Source of the DNA: G965222335 sp965222335
Lineage (GTDB): Bacteria > Pseudomonadota > Gammaproteobacteria > Pseudomonadales > Halieaceae
Reading direction: 5' to 3'
Assembly (NCBI GenBank): GCA_965222335.1
Contig: OZ244944.1
Location: 496,001-560,000 of the forward strand
Length of the DNA: 64,000 bases
Made by a program: the position numbers and the translations under genes. A model generated the notes under the pieces. The model was not told the DNA's origin. It did not search any database and worked only from the letters and a program-made list of their open reading frames with translations. Positions 24,038 through 30,534 of the stretch are shown here, in pieces; the first letter of the stretch is position 1, and every line of letters starts with the position of its first letter.

Positions 24038-25144
24038 ATGAAATACACTGAGTTTGTCGCCATTCAAAAAGACCGATTCCTCCTCGCTGCAGGCATGACG
24101 CCAAAATCAGACTGCCATCCGCTGGCTGTGGCCGCCAATAACGGCCAATGGAATCAGCAGATGCATTGGGAGACTGCCGAAGCCGCTCAGGCTGAGCCGC
24201 TAATCCGGATCGCGTTTGCCCTCGGTGCTCAACACCTGATTGATCGCGGCAACACCGCCGCTCTCGAAAACATCAATCGAGTGGTTGCCCAGGGCCTCAC
24301 CACGAGCGACTTCAGTAGCCATCTTGGCGAAATCATGCGCGTGTCCGCTGTGGAGGGACTCTCCCAGCGCCGTGATGAGGTAAAGATCGCGGGGGTGATC
24401 CCGGCCCCGAACTTCAAGCCCCAGAATGTGGGCGCCTTGGGCATAGATATCGACTTGGAGAGGCACAACGAGGGCGCCGAGCCTACGTCACCCCAGCCGG
24501 TAGCGATCCACGACCAGCCGGGAATTTCAGGCAAGGTCGACGTCTACAGCCGCCAGTTTCTAATCACGCTGCAGGCCCTCCACGCCGATGCCTCCCGCAA
24601 GATTGTCGACACAGCCCGCAACGCTGGCGCAGCTGCTGGGAGGCTGCGGGCTCAATTGGTCTACGGTTTATTGGAATCGAATGCGACCCTGGGCGATGGC
24701 GGGCAAATGTTCCACAGCGACTACGGCAATTTGTTGACCGGCGCCGCCCTGAGCCTGGAAAGTATCCAAGAAATGGACTCGGCACTCTGCCGCATTGAAA
24801 CCACGGCAGGCAATCCGGTGGCCACCAAAGCCAAGTACCTGGCGGTTGCGCCTGAGCAGCGCGTAGCCGCTGTGAATATCCTTCACAACGCCGGCCTCAG
24901 TGACATTGAGGTGGTCCCCAGTCCGGAGCTGGCAGACGCCGGTAACTACTACCTGTGCGCGGATCCTGCGATCAATCCGCCGGTTGCCCTGATGCACCTC
25001 GAAGGCCGAGAGGATGGACTTGCTATGATCCCGGGGGAGCGTAAGCGCGAATTCGGCAGCCGGGGGGTGGCCCTTGATCTGGTCTATGACGTCGGCGTGG
25101 TTCCCGTGTCCCGACTGGGTGTCGTGCGGAGGCCTTCGGCATGA
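24038..25144 (+). CDS. Major capsid protein, HK97-fold (Mu-like/prohead-type)
   Basis: A 368-residue protein that matches the capsid part of phage prohead proteins along its length: GLTTSDFSSHLGEIMR at the N-arm, VYSRQFLITLQALHADASRKI (the RQxxxxxxL spine-helix start), AAGRLRAQLVYGLLESN then LGDGGQMFHSDYGNLL, KYLAVAPEQRVAA, YYLCADP and the final VYDVGVVPVSRLGVVR. No protease domain is fused or adjacent. A capsid gene in an element without portal or tail genes implies that the element remodels or builds its own head while taking other parts from a helper. ATG 24038 has no strong ribosome-binding site. Confidence 0.85.
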   Translation: MKYTEFVAIQKDRFLLAAGMTPKSDCHPLAVAANNGQWNQQMHWETAEAAQAEPLIRIAFALGAQHLIDRGNTAALENINRVVAQGLTTSDFSSHLGEIMRVSAVEGLSQRRDEVKIAGVIPAPNFKPQNVGALGIDIDLERHNEGAEPTSPQPVAIHDQPGISGKVDVYSRQFLITLQALHADASRKIVDTARNAGAAAGRLRAQLVYGLLESNATLGDGGQMFHSDYGNLLTGAALSLESIQEMDSALCRIETTAGNPVATKAKYLAVAPEQRVAAVNILHNAGLSDIEVVPSPELADAGNYYLCADPAINPPVALMHLEGREDGLAMIPGERKREFGSRGVALDLVYDVGVVPVSRLGVVRRPSA

Positions 25145-25650
25145 TCAAGGAATACCAAAAAGGGCAAAGGCTGCTCGATAAGTCTCTGGCGGAATTGGAT
25201 CGCCTCCTGGATGCGTTGGAACAGGCCCGCACTGGGGGTGATACTGAAAAGGTGCCGAGCCTGCTTAGGGCGGCCCGGATCGCAATGGAGACGGCCGAGG
25301 ATCAATTCGAGGCGTTGGAGGGCATCCGGCGCCGGTACTGGACCAAGCGAGCGCAAGAGGCCACGAAGCGCTTAGTGGAGGTGGCTTCGCCTTTGGTTGA
25401 GGAAGTCACCTATTGCTGGCGAGCCACGGGGGTTGCCTCATTGCAAAGGACACCGGTTGGTGTGGTTAAGGAGCTTCTAGACGCGCGCAGCGGCAGTCAC
25501 GAAGAAACGGACGGACCCATCCCAGCAGATCCACCCGGGCTGCCCGAGGCCCTCATGCGCGCCGACCGCGACGCCTGTTTCAACATGGTGGCCCGCCAGC
25601 GTCTGGCGATGGCCTCCAGTGAAATCTCCCGAGAAGGGAGCAATCGTTAA
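25141..25650 (+). CDS. Hypothetical coiled-coil protein after the capsid gene
   Basis: A 169-residue protein starting inside the ATGA of the capsid stop. Residues 1-75 are strongly helical with heptad leucines (LLDKSLAELDRLLDALEQA), residues 75-110 a second helix, and a Pro-rich linker (about 118-135) leads to a final helix. Position and coiled coil suit a scaffold, head-completion or size-determination protein, but there is no recognised domain. Confidence 0.7.
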   Translation: MIKEYQKGQRLLDKSLAELDRLLDALEQARTGGDTEKVPSLLRAARIAMETAEDQFEALEGIRRRYWTKRAQEATKRLVEVASPLVEEVTYCWRATGVASLQRTPVGVVKELLDARSGSHEETDGPIPADPPGLPEALMRADRDACFNMVARQRLAMASSEISREGSNR

Positions 25651-25655
25651 CTAGG

Positions 25656-25688
25656 TGTGGGGGCTTCTCTTCTCGCTTTGCCCCCACA
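25656..25688 (+). promoter_or_regulatory. Strong hairpin upstream of the small terminase gene
   Basis: Perfect 9-bp stem TGTGGGGGC (25656-25664)/GCCCCCACA (25680-25688) with a 15-base pyrimidine-rich loop, starting six bases after the stop of the previous gene. No T run follows, so it is not a typical terminator. The non-coding stretch 25651-25884 lies where cos or pac sites are found, just before terS. Confidence 0.5.
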
Positions 25689-25884
25689 TCGACCGGGCGC
25701 AGTTTCGATGGTGAGCTGCGCGGGAGTCCTCCGGTCGCCGCTGCTCGCGGCGTGACGGACTCATTTATCAGCTCTCGCGCGGGTCCTCCCGAGACAAAGC
25801 GCCATACGGGTGCGGAGATTCGCGTAAATCGACAGTTTTTTGGGGCCCCTGGGCTGGTGGTGGATGCCTTGAGCGAGCGAGGAC

Positions 25885-26406
25885 ATGGAAAAGCCTGACA
25901 AAGACATTCCGGAATGGCGGCTCGCCAATAAAGCGCAGGCGGCCGAGTTCTGCCAGGTCAATGCAAAAACGATTGATTCCTGGATCCGACGCGGAGCTCC
26001 GGTAGTCACGCGCGGGGGCCTCGGAAAGGCCTGGAAAATCGATCTTCTACGATTGGCCGAATGGCGCTTCGGCCCAGGTGAGGAGCTAGCAGTTGACCCT
26101 GACCCGGGACACTTGATCCCAACAGACCGCAGGGCCTGGTACGAATCCGAGGTCCGCCGCCGCCAGCTGAATGATTCGGACCAGCGACTAGTTCCACGCC
26201 GAAACCTGGAAACCATCTTGCCCCGCGCCGAGGCACTGATCGGCGAGCACCTGGAGGCGATGCGGGAATTGGTGGAGAGCCACCTTACGACAGAGGATGC
26301 TCAAGTTGCCGCCGACACATTCGCCGAGCTACGGAGTGCCCTTAATGAGCGCTTGGGGGAGCTGGCTACTTCTGACGGTCCAATTGACAGCCGCGACAGA
26401 TATTGA
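25885..26406 (+). CDS. terS: Terminase small subunit, Nu1-like
   Basis: A 173-residue DNA-packaging protein. Residues about 12-50 form the winged helix-turn-helix of the lambda Nu1 type (NKAQAAEFCQVNAKTIDSWI, then GAPVVTRGGLGKAWKIDLLRLAEWRF); the middle is the oligomerising helix YESEVRRRQLNDSDQRLVPRR and the C-terminus a helical pair. The small subunit recognises the packaging site and hands DNA to the large ATPase subunit, which is not encoded here. Satellites use their own small subunit to redirect the helper packaging motor. ATG 25885 has GAGCGAGGA upstream. Confidence 0.87.
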   Translation: MEKPDKDIPEWRLANKAQAAEFCQVNAKTIDSWIRRGAPVVTRGGLGKAWKIDLLRLAEWRFGPGEELAVDPDPGHLIPTDRRAWYESEVRRRQLNDSDQRLVPRRNLETILPRAEALIGEHLEAMRELVESHLTTEDAQVAADTFAELRSALNERLGELATSDGPIDSRDRY

Positions 26407-26445
26407 CCCCGACGGGGTGATGCCTGAATTTCACGCCACTAAAAA

Positions 26446-26652
26446 TCAAGCATCTGTAATTATCGCCCAAGCAACAAACACCATAGCCGCGATCAGCACC
26501 GATCCCACAACTAGGTCTGCTACATCGAGCGATGAGAGAAAATCTAAGAATTTTCTAATACCTACAAGAAAACCTATCACCAAAAAATAAATAACGATAA
26601 GGCCGAAGATCGCTAGAATTATGCCTAGCGCAATCTGAACTGCTAAAGCCAT
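26446..26652 (-). CDS. Small two-helix membrane protein
   Basis: A 68-residue protein with two membrane segments, residues about 5-32 (IALGIILAIFGLIVIYFLVIGFLVGI) broken by none, and 47-66 (LVVGSVLIAAMVFVAWAII), joined by RKFLDFLSSLDVAD. AGGTGG precedes ATG 26652. It is the last gene of an antisense trio embedded between terS and the right-end genes. Unknown family. Confidence 0.65.
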   Translation of the reverse strand: MALAVQIALGIILAIFGLIVIYFLVIGFLVGIRKFLDFLSSLDVADLVVGSVLIAAMVFVAWAIITDA

Positions 26653-26657
26653 GCCAC

Positions 26658-26858
26658 CTAAACCTCTATCCCTGAGGATTCTTTGACTCCTATTGTCACT
26701 GGCCTGATCGTGTAGTGCGCCAGCATATACCCGGCGAATCCTCCAACCAACAGGGCGAATAGTACGCCTGACCAGAATACCCTGCGCCTCGCGTCTCGAA
26801 TTTCCGCCACTATGTTCTGAGCGTCGCTCACTGAGGCACCATGTTCACCTGTTCCCAT
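26658..26858 (-). CDS. Small single-pass membrane protein
   Basis: A 66-residue protein starting at ATG 26858, which lies 14 bases inside the end of the upstream gene. An N-terminal soluble helix (VSDAQNIVAEIRDARRRVF) leads into one membrane helix (WSGVLFALLVGGFAGYMLAHY) and a short tail. The frame is open to TTG 26951, but that part overlaps the neighbour and has no start of quality. Five bases separate it from the next gene. Confidence 0.6.
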   Translation of the reverse strand: MGTGEHGASVSDAQNIVAEIRDARRRVFWSGVLFALLVGGFAGYMLAHYTIRPVTIGVKESSGIEV

Positions 26859-27192
26859 CTGGGAGTACGACAGGAACTGTAAACTGAATTCGTGAATGCT
26901 TTTCGATAGATTCGCTGGAACTGACTGAGCCCCCGATTGATAAAGCTGCAACGCTGATGGCGCCCCCGCCTTTCGCCCCTTCGCCCTCAGAGGCCACTAC
27001 CGCAACGTCAAAAGAGAACTTCAGTATAGGGCGGCCGGTATAATCCCCGATTAGCGCGTCACCCTTCATTTCTCCAACATTCCTGGGAACGGGGTTTATG
27101 ACAGCACCACAGTCTTTTACGGCTTCTTGTGCCTCGCGTACCCCATTCACTATCTGTTGCAAGCCTGTTGACACGAATTTCTGCAGTTCCAT
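26845..27192 (-). CDS. Conserved hypothetical protein, possibly Trypco2-like beta protein
   Basis: A 115-residue protein. The start MELQKFVSTGLQQIVNGVREAQEAVKD is an amphipathic helix, followed by GAVINPVP, a beta strand ILKFSFDVAVVASE, a Gly-rich turn GAKGGGAISVAALSIGG and a final strand RIQFTVPVVLP. This helix-then-paired-strand plan matches a small family I recall from accessory regions and is reminiscent of the Trypco2 domain of bacterial conflict systems; that link is tentative. ATG 27192 (GGGTCGGA upstream) is preferred over ATG 27207. First gene of the antisense trio. Confidence 0.6.
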   Translation of the reverse strand: MELQKFVSTGLQQIVNGVREAQEAVKDCGAVINPVPRNVGEMKGDALIGDYTGRPILKFSFDVAVVASEGEGAKGGGAISVAALSIGGSVSSSESIEKHSRIQFTVPVVLPDGNR

Positions 27193-27262
27193 TTTCCGAC
27201 CCTTCATTTAGTTGAGTTTTCTCAGAATAGCGCCCCCGCCGATCCTACGCTATATTAATCAC

Positions 27263-27468
27263 GTGCCAGCAAAATCTGGCACCCGGATTGAGACCCGGAA
27301 CCATCACAGGCGCACTCAGAAGCGCCCCGGCGCTTTTTTTGTGCTCGCGTTTGGCGGCTGGTGGGCCACCTTCGGGTGGGCCGGCCCTGTGACCGGTAGT
27401 CTCAACCCGCCAGTCGCCTCTTCCTGGATTGAGACCCGGGGCGAGGCGTAAGCCCAACCAATCACAGG
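27263..27468 (+). promoter_or_regulatory. Leader with mutually complementary segments A, A-prime and B
   Basis: A hairpin GTGCCAG/CTGGCAC (27263-27282) is followed by segment A (27285-27310), a terminator (27320-27340), segment A-prime (27386-27408) and segment B (27426-27468). A and B share GGATTGAGACCCGG and end TCACAGG. A-prime is complementary to both: CCTGTGA pairs TCACAGG, CCGG pairs CCGG and GTCTCAA pairs TTGAGAC. The last bases of B are part of the AGGAGG of the gene at 27479, so A-prime/B pairing would hide that ribosome-binding site while A-prime/A pairing would free it. The order direct-inverted-direct is that of P4 immunity RNA. A TATATTAAT-like -10 lies at about 27251. Confidence 0.65.
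27320..27340 (+). terminator. Rho-independent terminator within the leader
   Basis: Stem AAGCGC/GCGCTT with a 4-base loop, followed by five further T. It would end a short RNA that begins near 27255-27265 and contains the first hairpin and segment A, about 80 bases long. Confidence 0.85.
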
Positions 27469-27478
27469 AGGCCTCACC

Positions 27479-27724
27479 ATGGCCAAGCTTCACACATCTA
27501 TCGCATCTGGAACCAGGCTCACCAGAGAAGGCCGCGCCGCAATTGAAAGGCGACGCTGCCAACGAGATCCAGCATCAACGCCCCCGGAAGATTCGGTCCC
27601 ATTGCCGACAACTGTCCCGCGCCGACCTGCAGCACTGACGGTGCCACCAGCTGGTAGCAATCCACGAATGCTGCCGTGTAATCTGGGACAACGCATCGGC
27701 CTCTGGGGGGTTTTGGGACTATGA
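27479..27724 (+). CDS. Small hypothetical protein (right-end cargo)
   Basis: An 81-residue protein with an ideal ribosome-binding site AGGAGG seven bases before ATG 27479. The first 30 residues are basic (MAKLHTSIASGTRLTREGR then AAIERRRCQRD), the rest is Pro/Leu rich and low in order. No family recognised. Its stop shares ATGA with the next gene, so both are translated together under the complementary-segment leader. Confidence 0.55.
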   Translation: MAKLHTSIASGTRLTREGRAAIERRRCQRDPASTPPEDSVPLPTTVPRRPAALTVPPAGSNPRMLPCNLGQRIGLWGVLGL

Positions 27725-28071
27725 AAAGCATGATTCCTGTCAATAAGTCGCCGTATTCGGTATTCCTGGTTACAGGCTTTCAAGAGGACGAGGACAAGCT
27801 AACCGCGGAGAACCTTGGGCCGGTGTTCGGGTTCGACGCTGAAACGCATAGCTTTGTCTCTCCTGGCTTGACGTTAGAAATGAGTCAGCGGCTACCGAAC
27901 TACTACCTACAGCTGGGGAACCATTGTTTTCCGAAGTGGAATGGCTTTAAGAGCATTTGGAAGAGCAAGCTGAAGTCCAGCTACGAGGCGTTTCTTCGGG
28001 GAGATCCTGAAAGTGACGCGATGACCTCGATCAAAGTGGCAACGGCAGGGCCGGGTGCGCATCGCGATTAG
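27721..28071 (+). CDS. Hypothetical protein (right-end cargo)
   Basis: A 116-residue soluble protein starting MKSMIPVNKSPYSVFLVTGFQ. It mixes strands and helices, with several aromatics (NYYLQLGNHCFPKWNGFKSIW), and ends in a polar tail. I do not recognise it. It is coupled by ATGA to the preceding gene and followed by a terminator, so the two form a complete two-gene unit at the attR end, where satellites often keep cargo genes. Confidence 0.6.
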   Translation: MKSMIPVNKSPYSVFLVTGFQEDEDKLTAENLGPVFGFDAETHSFVSPGLTLEMSQRLPNYYLQLGNHCFPKWNGFKSIWKSKLKSSYEAFLRGDPESDAMTSIKVATAGPGAHRD

Positions 28072-28121
28072 GATTGCCGCTCCACCACCCTGGGCGCCCG
28101 CTCAGGGTGGGCTGGTAAATC

Positions 28122-28145
28122 ACCCGGCCGCGTGCCGGGTTTTTT
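28122..28145 (+). terminator. Rho-independent terminator
   Basis: Stem ACCCGGC/GCCGGGT (28122-28128 and 28134-28140) with a 5-base loop and six T from 28140. It closes the right-end two-gene unit just before the subterminal repeat and attR. Confidence 0.9.
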
Positions 28146-28146
28146 G

Positions 28147-28169
28147 TGGTTACGGATTGGTTACGTTTT
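28147..28169. repeat. Subterminal 23-bp direct repeat, right copy
   Basis: Exact copy of 18189-18211, in direct orientation, 68 bases before attR. Confidence 0.75.
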
Positions 28170-28236
28170 CTGGTTATAAGAAATTTTTCGGAATCTTCTT
28201 TGCTTGGCGATCTTATAAGCTACTGTTTTTATAGGA

Positions 28237-28287
28237 TATTTGGTCCACCCGGCAGGAGTCGAACCTGCGACCTTGGCCTTAGGAGGG
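28237..28287. repeat. attR, 51-bp repeat overlapping the intact tRNA-Arg
   Basis: Identical to 18032-18082. It covers the tRNA from the anticodon loop to the encoded CCA plus four bases. Confidence 0.95.
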
Positions 28288-28317
28288 CCCTGCTCTATCC
28301 AACTGAGCTACGGGCGG
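28241..28317 (-). tRNA. tRNA-Arg (anticodon CCT)
   Basis: A 77-base tRNA with encoded CCA. The acceptor stem CCGCCCG pairs with CGGGTGG, bases 8-9 are TA, the D stem is GCTC/GAGC, the anticodon loop is CTCCTAA (anticodon CCT, reading AGG), and the T arm is GCAGG-TTCGACT-CCTGC. One G-A mismatch closes the anticodon stem. Its 3-prime part is the integration site of the element to its left. Confidence 0.95.
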
Positions 28318-28526
28318 ACAGTCGGGCAAATCGTGCAGGCGCATTATGGGGAGAGAGGTTGGCCATCGCAACCCCCGGGGGCGGTCGAGACCCGCAGGCG
28401 ACGGGGAGACCTTGCAACTTTGGCGACAACAGCTACATCTGTTGCAGCAATGAACTCCCGGGCCCGCCCGCTGCCTAAGCCCTGGTAAGCGTTGCGACTG
28501 CGGGGCATCCCGCCAGGAGAAATGCC

Positions 28527-29285
28527 ATGTCCACGACCGCCCATGCGCCATTGGCCTACGAGGTCCACCGGATACCGCTTACCCGCCCTTTTGTCTGGCT
28601 GGGCAGGGGCTGGGATGACCTGATGCATCACCGCGGCGCAAGCCTCGCCTGGGGCTGGCTGGTTTCCGCCCTGGGCGCACTGGTATTGGCCTACGAGCGA
28701 CACCCCTACTTTATCGCTGCCATGACTTCGGGCTTCCTGCTGCTCGGCCCGGTGATCACCGCCGGCGTCTGTGAGCTGTCCCGCTGCCGCGACAGCGGTG
28801 ATCCCGCGACCTTCGAATCCTCGCTGCGGCCCCTGCGCCGCAATCACGATGGCCTGCTGGACTTCGCCCAGATACTGCTGCTCATTTCCCTGGTCTGGTT
28901 TGCGACCTCCGCCGGCATCCTTTTCTGGGCCGTGGGAGAGATTGCTCCCCCCATCAGCTCCTCTGTCTGGGGAGATATCCTGCGCCAACTGAGCCCCACC
29001 CAGGTCGCCCTTTACCTGGGTAGCGGCGGCATCCTCGCGGCAATCGTGTTCGTGCTGTCGGTCGTGAGCGTGCCCATGATCATTGATCGCCATGTGGAGG
29101 CCAGCACGGCAATGCGCACCAGTATCAAGGCCACCTTATGCGACCTGCCGGCGATGATCGTCTGGGCCGCGCTGGTGGTATTGCTGGTCGCCGCCGGCTT
29201 CGCCACCTGGCTGCTCGCCATGGTGGTTATCTTTCCCCTCCTGGGCCACGCCACCTGGCACGCCTATCGCGATCTGGTGAAGTAG
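28527..29285 (+). CDS. DUF2189 family membrane protein
   Basis: A 252-residue inner-membrane protein with about six helices. RPFVWLGRGWDDLMHHRGASLAWGW at the start and the GPVITAGVCELSRCRDSGDPATF loop are the DUF2189 hallmarks. It has no known function; relatives often stand near cytochrome oxidase genes, which are absent here. AGGAG precedes ATG 28527. It stands alone, right of the tRNA. Confidence 0.88.
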   Translation: MSTTAHAPLAYEVHRIPLTRPFVWLGRGWDDLMHHRGASLAWGWLVSALGALVLAYERHPYFIAAMTSGFLLLGPVITAGVCELSRCRDSGDPATFESSLRPLRRNHDGLLDFAQILLLISLVWFATSAGILFWAVGEIAPPISSSVWGDILRQLSPTQVALYLGSGGILAAIVFVLSVVSVPMIIDRHVEASTAMRTSIKATLCDLPAMIVWAALVVLLVAAGFATWLLAMVVIFPLLGHATWHAYRDLVK

Positions 29286-29348
29286 GCCTCCGGAGTGGGT
29301 TGGTCGGCCGGATGCGCCGTGATTTCGGGTCGGACGGCGCGGACGCCT

Positions 29349-29900
29349 TTATTGACCAGGATTCTGGGAAGGCGGGAGCTTGCGTATCGTCAGCAGCAGG
29401 GCCCCCACTTGTACTCCGAACTTGCTCATGATGGACTCGTTAATCAGCACATCCGGTGACACAAGGTACATGCGGTCATCGATACGCAGGTCAATCGAAT
29501 CCTCCCGCCACGGGACCCGTAGCACATAATCCAGGAACATGGCGTTGCCGGCAATCCTGGCCCGGCCCTCGCCCACGACATCGCCGGCAGTGCCGATGTA
29601 TCCGCCCTCGGGGTGGGGTCGCAGGGTCCAGACACGGCGATCCTCCTCACCGTCATCAAACAGGAAATCCTCTTCCAGGGTGCCAACGCCGTCTTCCCAG
29701 TAGGCCTTGATATCTGCGGTGAAATGGCGGATGACCTTGCCGCCGCGATCCTTGACCACCCCCTGGGCAACGAGGTCACCGTTGAAGAACTCCGTGGGGT
29801 CGAGAGCCGGCTTGTTACCCGCGTAGTCCTGCACGCTCACGCTGGAGCAACCCGCGAGAATAAAGCACATGGAAATGAGTAGTGCTGTGAGGGTGCGCAT
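29349..29900 (-). CDS. DUF3833 family lipoprotein
   Basis: A 183-residue lipoprotein: signal MRTLTALLISMCFILAGC with lipobox LAGC, so Cys18 would be acylated. The rest is a beta-rich domain of the DUF3833 type (DPTEFFNGDLVAQGVVKDRGG, WRIDDRMYLVSPDVLINES-like end), found in the outer membrane of gammaproteobacteria; function unknown. ATG 29900 is chosen because it gives a proper lipoprotein signal; the frame extends to 29948. Confidence 0.87.
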   Translation of the reverse strand: MRTLTALLISMCFILAGCSSVSVQDYAGNKPALDPTEFFNGDLVAQGVVKDRGGKVIRHFTADIKAYWEDGVGTLEEDFLFDDGEEDRRVWTLRPHPEGGYIGTAGDVVGEGRARIAGNAMFLDYVLRVPWREDSIDLRIDDRMYLVSPDVLINESIMSKFGVQVGALLLTIRKLPPSQNPGQ

Positions 29901-30005
29901 ACCTTGTCTCTTGTTTGGCTTGAGATTCAGGCTTGTTACGCGCGTCAAACGACAGGAGATCAGCGCGACCGAAAGGGCCGCGCCGGGGATGATGTCAGAG
30001 TTTGC

Positions 30006-30362
30006 CTAGAGCGAAAGGCTGACGCCGACGAGCCGGGTACAGGCCTGGCTTTCGAGGAAACTGCGCAGGCGCTGGTTGATAACCGCGGCATCTGCTTCGG
30101 GCAGGCCGAACATGAGGCCGTCGAAATAGCCCAGGGCCTTGGCGTAAACCACGTCACTCTGGCTGGCGTCGTAGTCCTCCAGCACTTCGTTGGTCAGGCT
30201 GGCAAAGTCCTCATCGCTCAGGTAACCCAGAGACTCCTGCGCCAGGACACAGGTGAGCTGCTTGGCCGCGGCAAAGTCCTCCGGGCCGAGGGCCAGGGCG
30301 CGTGCCTGGCTTGCCAGCAGCAGGCAGGCGATGAACAGGAGTGGTTGCAGTACTCGTAACAT
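30006..30362 (-). CDS. Exported small protein of unknown function
   Basis: A 118-residue protein with an N-terminal signal (LLFIACLLLASQARALA). The mature part is acidic and helical, with two Cys (LTCVLAQES and ESQACTRLV) that may form a disulfide. I do not recognise the family. ATG 30362 gives a standard signal; TTG 30374 is an alternative. It lies behind the DUF3833 gene on the opposite side of the gap, both on the minus strand. Confidence 0.65.
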   Translation of the reverse strand: MLRVLQPLLFIACLLLASQARALALGPEDFAAAKQLTCVLAQESLGYLSDEDFASLTNEVLEDYDASQSDVVYAKALGYFDGLMFGLPEADAAVINQRLRSFLESQACTRLVGVSLSL

Positions 30363-30534
30363 ATTTCGGCTCAAATCAGATCAAGGGGCCGGGGTCGGCC
30401 TCAGCTGCTGCGCAGAATACAAAAGCTTGATGACAGTAATATGACATCGAGATGAAATATTGCACTGCCCGCCGGTGGCCCACATCGCCCCCCTGCCCTA
30501 AACTGGCATTCAACCTTTATTCGGGAGAGACGCC

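Larger units (their letters stand above)
18032..28287. mobile_element. Integrative element in tRNA-Arg(CCT); candidate capsid-encoding phage satellite
   Basis: The 10.2-kb element is bounded by perfect 51-bp direct repeats (18032-18082, 28237-28287), of which the right one is part of an intact tRNA-Arg. In order it carries integrase, a 184-residue unknown, an AlpA regulator, primase, RecA-like ATPase, an HNH-like protein, two small unknowns, a major capsid protein, a helical unknown, the small terminase subunit, an antisense trio and two small unknowns. It lacks portal, large terminase, protease, tail and lysis genes. Many junctions overlap by four bases. I infer a satellite that replicates itself and uses a helper phage for packaging; a decayed prophage is the alternative, less likely given intact ends and compact operon. 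Confidence 0.8.
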
